This document shows, one piece after another, positions 44,131 to 53,955 of a stretch of DNA of 64,000 nucleotides; the stretch's first letter is position 1, and each line of letters starts with the position of its first letter. Location: the NCBI GenBank assembly GCA_030530205.1, contig JAUMVK010000017.1, positions 1 through 64,000 of the forward strand, given 5' to 3'. Source of the stretch: RGIG3701 sp030530205. Its GTDB lineage: Bacteria; Planctomycetota; Planctomycetia; Pirellulales; Thermoguttaceae. The position numbers and the translations under genes were made by a program. A model generated the notes under the pieces. That model was not told the origin of the DNA. It searched no databases and was given only the letters and a program-made list of their open reading frames with translations.

Positions 44131-45525
44131 ATGAGTGAATTATCCCGCCGGGATTTTCTCAAAAAATCAGCCGCTTTGGCCGCAATGGCGACGGCGATTC
44201 CCGTGACTTATGCCCCGAAACCGGTTTGGGCGCAGGCTCCGAGCGACCGGATCCGCTTGGGCTGCATCGGCGTCGGGAGCATGGGCCTGGGCGACGCCCA
44301 CGGTTTTAACGGCCTCACTGACATCGTGGCGATTTGCGACGTTGACGAAAACTACGGCATCGCCCGTACCATCAATTCCGGCATCGGCAAGCGTGACGCG
44401 AACGGCCAGGTTATTCAGCCGGACACGTACAAGGACTACCGCCGGATCCTGGAACGCGACGACATCGACGCAGTTTCCATCGTCACGCCGGACCACTGGC
44501 ACGTCAAAATCGCGGTCGAAGCGCTCATGGCGGGAAAGCACGTTTTCTGCCAGAAGCCGCTGACGCTGACGCTCGAGGAAAACCAGATCATCCGCCGCGC
44601 CTGCGCCAAATACGGCAAAGCCTTCCAGATCGGTACGTGGCAACGCTGCCAGATCGACCAGTTTGTCAAAGCGACGCTGCTGGTCCGGAAGGGTTACATT
44701 GGCGACGTGAAAAAGATCACGTGCGACATTGGTGGATCGCCCACTTCCGGCGAGATTCCGAAGGCGGAGGTCCCGGCTGGTCTCGACTGGGAGATGTGGC
44801 AAGGTCCCGCTCCTCGTCATGATTTCCTCTCGACGGGCGTGACGAACAACCGCGACGGCAATTTGGGCCAGACACGCTGCCACTACGAGTTCCGCTGGTG
44901 GTACGAATACTCCGGCGGCAAATTCACCGACTGGGGCGCGCACCACATCGACTGCGCTCTCTGGGCTCTTAATCTCCAGACGCCCGGCACCGGCCCGATC
45001 TCCTTCGACGGCACGAACGCCCATCACCCGGTGGAGTTCAAGGACGGTTACCCGACCGTGGACAATCGGTACAACACGAGCGATAATTTCGACATCAAGT
45101 GCATGTTCGAGAACGGCATCGAAATGCACGTCGTGAGCGGCTCACCGGACGGTAACGGGATCCTCTTCGAGGGAACCAAGGGCCGCTTCCACGTCAGCCG
45201 TGGCCGCTGCAAAGGCAAGCCTGTTGAGGAACTTCCGCAGGACGCGTTCACTGAGGACGATTATCGGGAACTGTTCCATGGCAAACCGGTGGAAGGGCAC
45301 AAGGAGAACTTCATCCGCTGCGTGCGCGAAGGCGGAACTTGCATTTCGGACGTCGTTTCCCACGTTCAGGCCATGAACGCCTGCCACCTCTGCGGGATCG
45401 CTGCCCGTTTGAACCGTGAAATCAAATGGGACCCGAAGGCAGAAAAGATCGTCGGAGATGATCAGGCCGCGACCTTCTACGCAAGACAGGAAACCAAGGG
45501 GTATGAGATCCCCCGTAATTTCTGA
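44131..45525 (+). CDS. Tat-exported Gfo/Idh/MocA-family oxidoreductase
   Basis: 464 residues. Twin-arginine signal SRRDFLKKSA (residues 5-14) and AMATAIPVTYAP, almost the same opening as the FAD oxidoreductase at 19-1404. The Rossmann motif GCIGVGSMG (44-52) binds NAD(P), which would have to be carried out already bound. The usual EKP motif reads CQKPLTLT, with the catalytic Lys kept and Gln for Glu. WGAHHIDCALWAL carries conserved residues of the C-terminal domain. Such enzymes oxidise or reduce sugars and inositols; exported ones can work as closed-cycle isomerases or hydrolases. AGGAG lies before the ATG. It stands between copy 3 of the HzsA family and a GH106-like gene. Confidence 0.85.
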   Translation: MSELSRRDFLKKSAALAAMATAIPVTYAPKPVWAQAPSDRIRLGCIGVGSMGLGDAHGFNGLTDIVAICDVDENYGIARTINSGIGKRDANGQVIQPDTYKDYRRILERDDIDAVSIVTPDHWHVKIAVEALMAGKHVFCQKPLTLTLEENQIIRRACAKYGKAFQIGTWQRCQIDQFVKATLLVRKGYIGDVKKITCDIGGSPTSGEIPKAEVPAGLDWEMWQGPAPRHDFLSTGVTNNRDGNLGQTRCHYEFRWWYEYSGGKFTDWGAHHIDCALWALNLQTPGTGPISFDGTNAHHPVEFKDGYPTVDNRYNTSDNFDIKCMFENGIEMHVVSGSPDGNGILFEGTKGRFHVSRGRCKGKPVEELPQDAFTEDDYRELFHGKPVEGHKENFIRCVREGGTCISDVVSHVQAMNACHLCGIAARLNREIKWDPKAEKIVGDDQAATFYARQETKGYEIPRNF

Positions 45526-45607
45526 AAATAATTAAGTAATGAAGCGTGGAAGACAAAACCGCGCTTCTGTTTTAAAATCGAATCTTTCCATCTTCCGGTA
45601 CACACTT

Positions 45608-48600
45608 ATGTTAAAGAATTTCCCCAGTGCGTTTCTTTTCGTACTTCTGTTTGTTTCGTTGGGGCTGGGTTTTGAATCGCCGCTAGACGTTTCGGATCCG
45701 TCACGACTTCCGTCGTTTCCTTTGAATGCGTTGGGTTGGCCGAACCGATCACCGCAAAATCTTCTTGAGGATTTCCAGAAACCACCCGCTGGGTATGGCG
45801 AGGTCCCGTTCTGGTGGTGGTCTGGTGACAGGCTCGATAAAAAACGGCTTGAATGGCAGATTGAGGAACTGCACCGGAAAGGAATTTCGGGTGTACAGGT
45901 CAATTACGTTCACAAAGATACACCCGGGTGGCCGTCGTACAGGAATGACCCTGCCATTTTCTCCCCGGAATGGTGGGATTTTTACGCGCACGCATCCCAC
46001 GTCGCCGCAAAATATAACATGGGGATCGGCCTGAGTACCTACACACTTGACTGGAACAATACCGACAACCTGTTCAACGAGATCATTTATGGTGACCGTG
46101 AAATCAACGCCCGCGCCCTGAGGGGGAAACAGGTCAGAATGGTAAAACCTGGTGAGTCGTTTACACTTGAATCATCAGAAAACCACATTGCCTATGCCGC
46201 CTACCCGGTCGAAAACGGACGGATCACAGGCGCTGGTTTCAGGCTTTGCGGAGACGAAGTTACAGGAACGTTTTCTGTCAATGAACCTGAGAGAAATTCC
46301 GGGACGGCGCAGTACGCGGTTTGGGAGTTTACGTACGAAGTTCAGGCTGGTACTCTTAACCCGCTTCACCCACAGTCAGGTCAGCGCATCATCGAAAAAT
46401 TCTTCCAGCCCTTTGAAGATCACAATGAAGGAACATCCGCTGGTTTGAATTATTTCTTCAACGACGAATTGAATGTCGGCTACCGCGGCTGGCAGTGGAC
46501 GGACGATTTCGCGGAGCGTTTTGCCGAGGTGAAAGGGTACGACTTCTTCAGCGTTGCGGCGGGTTTGTTCACGGATTTGGGCAATCAGACCCCAAAAGCC
46601 AGGATAGATACCATGGCCGTGCAGGTTTATCTGAGTGAATTGCGGTACTTCAAGCCGATCTTCATGTGGCATTACAGCCGCGGGATGATTTTTGGCTGCG
46701 ACAATAACGGGCGCGGCTACGACCCGACACAGTACCACGATTACTTCAGCGCCATACGCTGGTACACGGCTCCCGGTCACGATACGCCCGGCGGTCAGGC
46801 GGACTTCATCAAGGATAAAGTTTCGTCTTCCATCAGTAATCTTTACCGGCGTCCGCGTGTTTGGCTGGAAGGGTATCATTCTCTGGGATGGGGAGCGAAT
46901 CCGGACGGACTAATGTACGCCACGAACGAGAACTTTGTCTTTGGCGCGACGCTCCTCAACCTCCACGGGCTTTACTACACGACCCACGGCAGCCGTTGGG
47001 AATGGGCGCCTCCGTGCTATCACTTCCGTATGCCGTACTGGAAACACATGGACGTTTTTCTGAAGTACTATGAACGTCTGTCGTACCTGCTCAGCCAGGG
47101 AACGTGGCAGGCTGAAGTCGCCATCATTTACCCAGTCACGCCGTACTGGGCCGGTCTGAGCGAGAACCAGAAGGAAGCGACGGCGACGGCTTTCGATCTT
47201 GCGAAACGGATCTACGCCACGAACCGTGACATCGCCTTTATCGACGATCAGTCGATCCAGCGTGCGCAGATCGTGCCTCAGAAGGGAGATACGCAGGCGA
47301 AACTCTCGGTTTCCGGTATGAATTTCGTAGCTGTGGTCATTCCGTCGATGGAAGCGGTTCAGTGGGATACACTCGTCAAACTGCGACAATTCCAGCAGGC
47401 GGGCGGCCTCGTTTTCATTGCGGGCAAGAAACCCGTCGTTTCTGACCGGGCGGGAGCCAATGACCCTATGCTCGACAAACTGGTGAATGAAATTCTTCAG
47501 ACGGCTCAGGACCGCCTCGGAAAAGTCGAAGCTCCGAAAGCTCCCGCTGAGCCGGAAGCCTCGCCGCGTGTTTACCCCGGGGGTTTTACCGGGTACTGGG
47601 CGTGGTCCAAAGAACATACAAACAGGATTCAGGCCGTGGGAACGCTCAAAGGGCTTTCCGATGCTCCGGCGACTTATCAGGTGAAATTCTTCTGTGACAA
47701 TCACGGGGATTTGTTCGTCAATGACCAAAAAGTCTGCTCGAACGCCAATTATGAGTCGGGTTGGACTGGGACGTTGCCCCTGAAAAACGGTGATAAAATC
47801 CGCATCGACGCTTTGGACGACGATGGAGGGAACCGGACCGCTGGAATTTTCTTCTCCGTTTCGGACGGAAAAAAGACCCGTTTCTCGACGCTTGATTTGA
47901 GGTACAGGCTCGAAGGAAACAGTGAGCCCAAACCGCTTGACCCTCAAAACGTTCACGACCTGCATCGATTTGGACGCAAGGACGTGCGTACAGGGGGTTC
48001 CTCAGCGTCGCCTGAGATGGATAAACGATTTGTCTCGCTGCCCCGGGATATTATCGCCGGAAGCCCGATTAAGTACCTGCACCGAAAAATTGGCCATTAC
48101 GACGTTTACATGGTCATGGGAGCAGAGAGGGATTCGGTCGTCTCCTTCCGTTGCACAGGCCAGCCTGAACGCTGGGACCCGATGACGGGGAAGGTTTTGC
48201 CTGTCAGGATCACGGAAGTTAAAGACGGCTACACGTCGGTCCAGATTCCGGTCGCCCGGAATGAGGCGTGTGTTTTCGTCTTCGACGGTGGCAGGCCGGC
48301 GCAAGTCTCAGAACCTGTGGAACCCGCCTCGTGGGAGGTCGTTCCTGTTGAAGGAACGTGGTCGTTCAAACTTCTGCCGACGATGAACAATCAGTGGGGT
48401 GATTTCAGTCTGCCCGTTACAGCAGATAATATGACTATCGGAGCGGAAGCCCGTCGATTCGAATATCGTCGAGCTGGTTCTGAGGACTGGAAACCCTGTT
48501 CGTCCGGTTATGGCCCACGATTCTGGGTGAAGTCGGTACCCCTGACGTCGGCTCCTGCGGCAAATCCGGTTGAGTCTCTTGAAAAACTGGATTCCTCGTG

Positions 48601-49729
48601 GACCCCGTATGAATTTTCGTGGCGTTGGGGTATTGAGGGAAATCCCGGTCATCAGGGCTATCACGGCTTGAAGGAAAACCTCAACGATGGCTTTATCGGT
48701 TTGGGAGCCAGTCAGAGAGGACACAACGAGACGCTTTTCGTGAAAGAGAATCCACCAAAGCGGTACTTCCTGACCACGACGGTCCGCTGGAAGGGGACGG
48801 CCACGATCCAGAAGGGTGGAAATCTTCCCGATGCAGTATTTCTGGACGGCAAACCCGTTCCGAACGACGCAAAGACCGTCGAGCTTTCGGGGGAAACGCA
48901 GGTCTTGACGCTTTCGTACCCGACGGCGGGGCGTGGGTTCTGGTTCCTCGAAAAGGGCGTACACGAACCGCGTCAGGCCCAGCCAGAGTGGGATGACCTT
49001 TCCAGAGAAGAGAAAGCAAAAGCGTTCCCGAACGCGATGAGCTGGTACACGCTTGACACGGTTGAGTTTAACGCTGCCCCGCCTGCGTCAATGGAGTATC
49101 GTTTGGCCGCTCCAGCAGGTTTGGACGCGCTGACACTTATTCTGGATCAGGCTGTCGAGTCTGTACCGAGAGTTTTCGTGGACGGGAAAGAATTCGCCGT
49201 GAAACCGACCGAGCCGAAGCAGTTTAAAACCCGGCGGTGGGTATGCTCCAATATTGGGGCGAAAAAACCTTCTTCGGTCGTGATCGTTCTGCCCGATTCG
49301 CCGCTTGAAGGGGGAGCGGCTTTTGCTGAGCCGGTGCTCTTCTCGACAAAAGATGGAGAAATCGACACTCTCTGCGATTGGAGCAGTGAGGGAACAGGGC
49401 TGCAGTACTATTCCGGCGGGGCCGTCTATGGAAAGACCGTGACGGTTACAAAAGAGCAATCGCAGGGGAAAGCCGTTCTTTCACTGGGCGATCTCTGCGC
49501 GACGGCAGAAGTCCGAGTCAACGGAAAGTCGGCCGGAGTTTTGGTCTGCCAACCGTGGGAAATCGATTTGACCGGCTTCCTGACTGAAGGTGAAAACCGG
49601 ATTGAAGTCGAAATTTACAGTACTCTGGCGAATCATTACCGAAGCATTCCGACCAATTATCACGGCCCGACGTACAAATCTGGCCTGATTGGTCCGGTGG
49701 AACTTCGATTTGAGAAGCCTGCGAACTAA
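45608..49729 (+). CDS. Secreted GH106-like alpha-L-rhamnosidase
   Basis: 1373 residues from the ATG at 45608, which opens a signal peptide (MLKNFPSAFLFVLLFVSLGLG); an earlier in-frame ATG at 45539 would bury it. FWWWSGDRLDKKRLEWQIEEL is the typical N-terminal segment of GH106 enzymes and their relatives. Near residues 290-330 come NYFFNDELNVGYRGWQWT with acidic residues in likely catalytic positions. Residues about 650-780 resemble a PA14-like domain (GYWAWSKEHTNRI). The C-terminal part (AEVRVNGKSAGVLVCQPW ... NRIEVEIYSTLANHY) is the jelly-roll domain that ends most GH106 proteins. Expected action is removal of alpha-linked rhamnose from pectins or glycosides. Convergent with the polysaccharide locus. 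Confidence 0.72.
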   Translation: MLKNFPSAFLFVLLFVSLGLGFESPLDVSDPSRLPSFPLNALGWPNRSPQNLLEDFQKPPAGYGEVPFWWWSGDRLDKKRLEWQIEELHRKGISGVQVNYVHKDTPGWPSYRNDPAIFSPEWWDFYAHASHVAAKYNMGIGLSTYTLDWNNTDNLFNEIIYGDREINARALRGKQVRMVKPGESFTLESSENHIAYAAYPVENGRITGAGFRLCGDEVTGTFSVNEPERNSGTAQYAVWEFTYEVQAGTLNPLHPQSGQRIIEKFFQPFEDHNEGTSAGLNYFFNDELNVGYRGWQWTDDFAERFAEVKGYDFFSVAAGLFTDLGNQTPKARIDTMAVQVYLSELRYFKPIFMWHYSRGMIFGCDNNGRGYDPTQYHDYFSAIRWYTAPGHDTPGGQADFIKDKVSSSISNLYRRPRVWLEGYHSLGWGANPDGLMYATNENFVFGATLLNLHGLYYTTHGSRWEWAPPCYHFRMPYWKHMDVFLKYYERLSYLLSQGTWQAEVAIIYPVTPYWAGLSENQKEATATAFDLAKRIYATNRDIAFIDDQSIQRAQIVPQKGDTQAKLSVSGMNFVAVVIPSMEAVQWDTLVKLRQFQQAGGLVFIAGKKPVVSDRAGANDPMLDKLVNEILQTAQDRLGKVEAPKAPAEPEASPRVYPGGFTGYWAWSKEHTNRIQAVGTLKGLSDAPATYQVKFFCDNHGDLFVNDQKVCSNANYESGWTGTLPLKNGDKIRIDALDDDGGNRTAGIFFSVSDGKKTRFSTLDLRYRLEGNSEPKPLDPQNVHDLHRFGRKDVRTGGSSASPEMDKRFVSLPRDIIAGSPIKYLHRKIGHYDVYMVMGAERDSVVSFRCTGQPERWDPMTGKVLPVRITEVKDGYTSVQIPVARNEACVFVFDGGRPAQVSEPVEPASWEVVPVEGTWSFKLLPTMNNQWGDFSLPVTADNMTIGAEARRFEYRRAGSEDWKPCSSGYGPRFWVKSVPLTSAPAANPVESLEKLDSSWTPYEFSWRWGIEGNPGHQGYHGLKENLNDGFIGLGASQRGHNETLFVKENPPKRYFLTTTVRWKGTATIQKGGNLPDAVFLDGKPVPNDAKTVELSGETQVLTLSYPTAGRGFWFLEKGVHEPRQAQPEWDDLSREEKAKAFPNAMSWYTLDTVEFNAAPPASMEYRLAAPAGLDALTLILDQAVESVPRVFVDGKEFAVKPTEPKQFKTRRWVCSNIGAKKPSSVVIVLPDSPLEGGAAFAEPVLFSTKDGEIDTLCDWSSEGTGLQYYSGGAVYGKTVTVTKEQSQGKAVLSLGDLCATAEVRVNGKSAGVLVCQPWEIDLTGFLTEGENRIEVEIYSTLANHYRSIPTNYHGPTYKSGLIGPVELRFEKPAN

Positions 49730-49747
49730 AGAGCATGATTCCGGAAT

Positions 49748-51178
49748 TTAGCCAAGCGCCCAGCAAACCTCGAAACACCAAAACGTGAGAAAGGTGATGC
49801 TCAGCGCGATGGCTGGGATCCAGCGCGGCGGCGTTTTACAGAAACAAAGCCGTGCTGTTCGTATGTTGTACAAACTGCTCACGGCGAACAGGGTGAGGAT
49901 CGGAACCAGCGGCAGATGATAACGTTCATGGGCGAACGCAAGCGAGTGCAAAGCCCAAAAGTAAAGCAGAACCGCGAGCAAAAGCGCGATTTGAGGGATC
50001 GTCTTTGTGGAGAATTCCTGCGAGAAAATTCCAAAAATCGCTAACAGGAAGATCAGGGCGAACGGGAACGTTACAAGACAGGTCGAGACCAAAAACAGGG
50101 TTTTGCGTGAACTTTCCCCCAATCGATCTACACCCCAGAAACCTCGCTGAATCCCTGCGGGAATCGAACGCTCCAACTGCCAGAAGCAGAGCGCTTTCAT
50201 ACCGGTCCGTTCGAGCGTCTGAACAAGATGTGACTTCATGTAATTCTTGGCGTACTCACCCGCCAGACGGTCTTTCTGGCCCTGGGTCTGTGCGTTAAAC
50301 GAGGTTCCCGGATTCTTTTGCGTGTAATCTTTCTGAAGAACGGTGTACCAGTCTTTTGGGGGGGCCATCGAAATGGCATCCCATGCACGGTACAGCGGCG
50401 TGAACTCGTAGTTCCCCATCATGAGGTTCCGCCCGCTCATGCAGTCGATCGCGACGAACGTTTTTTGCAGTCGGGTGTTACGAATCATCCATGGAGCCAT
50501 GCCGACCCCGGCGAAGACCAGAAGCGCGAGCACCCCGGCAAGCCGGTGTTTCCAGGTAAAAACCGACGATTGGTTTGGACAAAACAGAATAAACAAGGCC
50601 AGTGGAAAGGGCGAGAGCCACAAAATACTGCGCGTTAATGCTCCCAAGGCGATAAAAGCCCCACAGAAACACGCCGCGTAAATCGAGCCGGTCCGCAGAA
50701 AGCGCAAGGCTGACCAAAGGACCAACACGAGCCAGAACGTGAAAAACGTCTCAGTCAGAATGAAGAAATTCTGCATGACGAGCGATGGGTAAAAGCAGAA
50801 AATCCCCGCCGCTGCGAGTGAAGCGTTCCGCGAAAGAAAGCCGCACTCACGAGCGAGGCCGTACACACAGAGGACCGTCACGAGCGAGATCAAAATCTGG
50901 ATCACTCGAACGGCCGTGTAATTCTGAATGCTGAAAACGCGGTAAATCTCCGAAATGAGCCACGGGTAAAGAGGCGGACGGATCGAAACATACGGTTCTG
51001 TTTCGGAACCAAAATCCCCTGTTTCCACCAAGTGAACGGCCAGTTCATCGTAGTGAGTCTCATCCACGATTTGCAACTCGGAACCGTCCATAACAGCCAT
51101 GATACCCAGCCGAAGCAGAAGCCCGACAAGTAAAATCGACACTAAAATCCAGACTGTCTGTTTTGTTTCGTTTGTCAT
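49748..51178 (-). CDS. GT39-like membrane glycosyltransferase (ArnT/PMT type)
   Basis: 476 residues with about eleven hydrophobic helices. The first external loop carries DETHYDELAVHL with acidic residues after helix 1, as in polyprenyl-phosphate-sugar transferases of the GT-C fold, and RPPLYPWLIS follows, a well-known motif of this group. It would transfer a sugar from a lipid-linked donor on the periplasmic side. It is the last gene of the surface polysaccharide locus, seven bases after the permease gene. Confidence 0.8.
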   Translation of the reverse strand: MTNETKQTVWILVSILLVGLLLRLGIMAVMDGSELQIVDETHYDELAVHLVETGDFGSETEPYVSIRPPLYPWLISEIYRVFSIQNYTAVRVIQILISLVTVLCVYGLARECGFLSRNASLAAAGIFCFYPSLVMQNFFILTETFFTFWLVLVLWSALRFLRTGSIYAACFCGAFIALGALTRSILWLSPFPLALFILFCPNQSSVFTWKHRLAGVLALLVFAGVGMAPWMIRNTRLQKTFVAIDCMSGRNLMMGNYEFTPLYRAWDAISMAPPKDWYTVLQKDYTQKNPGTSFNAQTQGQKDRLAGEYAKNYMKSHLVQTLERTGMKALCFWQLERSIPAGIQRGFWGVDRLGESSRKTLFLVSTCLVTFPFALIFLLAIFGIFSQEFSTKTIPQIALLLAVLLYFWALHSLAFAHERYHLPLVPILTLFAVSSLYNIRTARLCFCKTPPRWIPAIALSITFLTFWCFEVCWALG

Positions 51179-51185
51179 TTTTCTC

Positions 51186-52067
51186 TCAAATGTATTCGGC
51201 GTACTGCATTTCTTTTACATGGAAGTAACGCCACATAAAGACAAACCCAAGGATCGAAACAAGGGCGGCGTAAAGGAGAAAACCCGGGTGCCAGACCATC
51301 ACCTGATTCGCGTCATACAGAGGCTGGAAGAGATTGTGTCCCTGCACGATCACCAGCCGCAGGCCCTCCAAAAGCGGCGCGACCGGGTTGAGCATCATCG
51401 CGAAACCGAGTTTTCCTCCAATCTGGTTGATCTCGAAAAAGACCGGCGTGAAAAAAATCCCGAAACTGGTGAAAACATTCAGGAGGTATTTCACGTCACG
51501 GTAAAAAACCATCGAACAACTCAAGAAAAAGCCAATCGACAAGGCGAGGAGAATCAGGAGAAGGCCCAAAATCGGGATCCAGAGGAGGTTCCAGCTCCAG
51601 GTGACAGCCCCGATAAAAATCAAAAGTCCCGCAAGTACGACCGAACCAACCAGTGTATCAAAAAGTTGGACGAGCATCCCGGCAATCAGAATGACCTCAC
51701 GAGGGAAATAAATCTTTGTAATCAGGTTGATGTTTCCAAGCAAGGAAGTCGCTCCGTTGTTTAGAATGCCAAGAAACAGCGACCAGCCCATCGCCTTGAC
51801 CGCCATATTCGAGAAAGAAGGAATATCGAGCGGCTGGCCGGAAATCGTCGCCATGACGTATTTCAGCACTGCCCCGCTGCACACGACCATGAGCGGCACA
51901 AATAAAGCCCAGAAAAACCCCATAATCGCCTGTTTGTAGCGGAGTTTGATGTCGCTCAGGACCATCTGCCACAGCAATTCGTGGTAGTGGAACGGCTCGA
52001 CGAACATCAAAAGCCAGTCGTTACGATTTGAAATCGAATGATTGTTCAGATCTCTCGTTTCTTTCAT
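51186..52067 (-). CDS. wzm: ABC-2 type polysaccharide export permease (Wzm-like)
   Basis: 293 residues, six hydrophobic helices. ELLWQMVLSDIKLRYKQAIMGFFWALFVP near the N-terminus is the typical amphipathic entry of Wzm/TagG permeases. It forms the channel that passes an undecaprenyl-linked glycan across the inner membrane, driven by the Wzt-like ATPase at 62365-63627. ATGA overlap with the upstream glycosyltransferase gene. The two exporter genes are about 10 kb apart, which is unusual because they are normally adjacent. Confidence 0.85.
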   Translation of the reverse strand: MKETRDLNNHSISNRNDWLLMFVEPFHYHELLWQMVLSDIKLRYKQAIMGFFWALFVPLMVVCSGAVLKYVMATISGQPLDIPSFSNMAVKAMGWSLFLGILNNGATSLLGNINLITKIYFPREVILIAGMLVQLFDTLVGSVVLAGLLIFIGAVTWSWNLLWIPILGLLLILLALSIGFFLSCSMVFYRDVKYLLNVFTSFGIFFTPVFFEINQIGGKLGFAMMLNPVAPLLEGLRLVIVQGHNLFQPLYDANQVMVWHPGFLLYAALVSILGFVFMWRYFHVKEMQYAEYI

Positions 52068-53044
52068 TTGAAAACCTTAATAATTCCCTCTTTTACATCG
52101 AACAAAAAAGACCGAACCGGCTGCGGATGCTGGCAATAACCGCCTCGCGCAAACTCCCAAAGAGCGAGCCAAAAATGCGTGAGGAAATGGTCCTGAACTT
52201 TAACCCGCCGCCCGAAATGAAGTTTTTGAGCATCCAGATAGCGTAAATACCGTGTTTTGTACTCGCAGTCCGGCTGGTCGGCGAAATGCTTGCGCAGATC
52301 CTCGCAAAGCGGCGCGTGAAAGCGGTACTGTCCCACACTCGTGAGATAATAGACGTTACGTCCGTTCGCCCAATCAGGTTCTTTACCCAGAGCCGAAGCG
52401 TTCGTCGTGTGACGGCGGAAGCGCATAAGCGGAACATGAAGGGTTTTGAGCTGTGTGTAAAACGGAGCCATCGTAAAAACCCATGTATCGTGTGCCCAGG
52501 GCTTCGGAATCGGGAAGAGTTTTTCCACGATGGATCTCCGCACTGCGGACATACAGCCTGCGCAGTCCGGGTGTTCATCCGCCCAGTCAGCGAGAAAGTA
52601 AGCCGAATCTGCGGGGTGATAAATTTTAAAAAGTTCCGTCACACGCTCCGAAAGTGGATTTCCGTCCTGGTCGATGAGCGTCCGGCCGCAGTACACGACC
52701 CCCACATCCGGGTTTTCCTCAAACGCGCGAACCATCGTTTCGAGTTTTTCGGGAAGCCACACGTCATCCTGATCGGCAGGAAAAATAATGTCACCGGAAC
52801 ACCGGAGCATAGTCTGCTCGAAGTTTTTCTCGTAGCCGAGATTTTGGGGATTTCTGGTGATTTCGACCCGAAAAGGAGCGGTTTTCGCCCACTCCTCGAG
52901 GATTTCGATGGTGTGGTCTGTTGAGCAGTCGTCTCCTACAAGAACTTCATCAGGAAGTCTGGTCTGGGCGGAAAAACTTTCCAACTGCTCGCGGAGGAAT
53001 TTCTCTCCGTTCCAGGTGCAAAGGGCGATGGAAATTCCTGTCAT
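52064..53044 (-). CDS. GT2 family glycosyltransferase (paralogue 1)
   Basis: 326 residues from the ATG at 53044, which overlaps the upstream stop by ATGA; a longer upstream frame is ignored. SIALCTWNGEKFLREQL starts the GT-A fold; GDDCSTD carries the first Asp for nucleotide-sugar binding and PADQDDVW the DxD-like region. A C-terminal region (about 220-326) has the basic, aromatic pattern of the paralogues at 53952, 59408 and 60421. It would add one sugar to the growing glycan at the cytoplasmic face. Confidence 0.85.
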   Translation of the reverse strand: MTGISIALCTWNGEKFLREQLESFSAQTRLPDEVLVGDDCSTDHTIEILEEWAKTAPFRVEITRNPQNLGYEKNFEQTMLRCSGDIIFPADQDDVWLPEKLETMVRAFEENPDVGVVYCGRTLIDQDGNPLSERVTELFKIYHPADSAYFLADWADEHPDCAGCMSAVRRSIVEKLFPIPKPWAHDTWVFTMAPFYTQLKTLHVPLMRFRRHTTNASALGKEPDWANGRNVYYLTSVGQYRFHAPLCEDLRKHFADQPDCEYKTRYLRYLDAQKLHFGRRVKVQDHFLTHFWLALWEFARGGYCQHPQPVRSFLFDVKEGIIKVFK

Positions 53045-53955
53045 TTGTACCCCCTTTTCCTGAGACCCAACAAGGCACAAAACAGCCCCGCCAAACCCGC
53101 CAGATTCTCCGAAAATTGCAGCGAGGCAATGGCCGGGTGAAGCGGGAAAATCAGGGCCGCTTTGCCCAAACCCTTGAGTTTTAGCATGAGGCGCAACGCA
53201 CAAAAACGGAGACTTCCAACACGACCGCAGTGTTTACGCACCGCCCGATAGGTGTTCAGGGCCTCACGAAAATTTCTCTCAATGAAGAACCGATAGCTGG
53301 CGCGTGTTAGGGGTTGAAACTCGTACACTTTCGCAAGAGCGGTTTTGTACTGGGTTTTCCCGATCCCGTCGAGATAAAGGGAAAGTTCAAAATCACTTCC
53401 GCCAGTGGTTCCGTAATCCGGGTCAAGGGGGTTTTCACGCCCGGAAAGCGCCGCCAGTCGGTAAAGAGTCGAATTCGTCGTCACACCTGGCACCCGGGCA
53501 CACTCTTCGGAAAAAGCCTCGTACGGGTAAATACTTCCATGACGGAACAATTCCGGAAAGTCGTCAGGAAAAACAGGCTCACAGGTTCCCTGTACCACAT
53601 CGCCGTCGGTCCGTTTTTGGATATCGACCATCTTTTCGACCCAATCCTCTGCTGCCGTTTCGTCATCATCGATGAACAGCACAAAATCTCCCCGACATTC
53701 ACGGATCGCCCGATTTCTCGCGAGAGCGATGTTCTGCGTCGGCTCGCAGAAATATCGCATTTCCAAGCCGATTTTTTGAGCTTGTTCCACACATGCTTCC
53801 ACGATTTTCCGGCTTTCCTGCAGTTCATCGTTTTCGACGACCACGACATCAAACGGGATTTCTGTTTTCTGTACGAGCAGGCTTTCCAGGCACTTTTTTA
53901 CGAGTTCCGGACGCTTGCGGGTACAAACAGCAATGGTGAGCAATGGTTGGTTCAT
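53041..53955 (-). CDS. GT2 family glycosyltransferase, second subtype
   Basis: 304 residues. LLTIAVCTRKRPELVKKCL opens the domain and FIDDDETAAEDWV is the DxD motif. YGTTGGSDFELSLYLD matches the later acceptor-binding Asp/Glu region. It is clearly different from the four similar GT2 paralogues in this locus and closer to WcaA-like rhamnosyl- or glucosyltransferases. Overlaps both neighbours by four bases, so translation is coupled. Confidence 0.82.
   Translation of the reverse strand: MNQPLLTIAVCTRKRPELVKKCLESLLVQKTEIPFDVVVVENDELQESRKIVEACVEQAQKIGLEMRYFCEPTQNIALARNRAIRECRGDFVLFIDDDETAAEDWVEKMVDIQKRTDGDVVQGTCEPVFPDDFPELFRHGSIYPYEAFSEECARVPGVTTNSTLYRLAALSGRENPLDPDYGTTGGSDFELSLYLDGIGKTQYKTALAKVYEFQPLTRASYRFFIERNFREALNTYRAVRKHCGRVGSLRFCALRLMLKLKGLGKAALIFPLHPAIASLQFSENLAGLAGLFCALLGLRKRGYK

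Noticed and set aside
53045..53203. N-terminal extension of GT2 paralogue 1
   Set aside because: The upstream codons overlap the neighbouring gene by 160 bases and precede the conserved start of the GT2 domain; the ATGA overlap at 53044 fits the rest of the operon.
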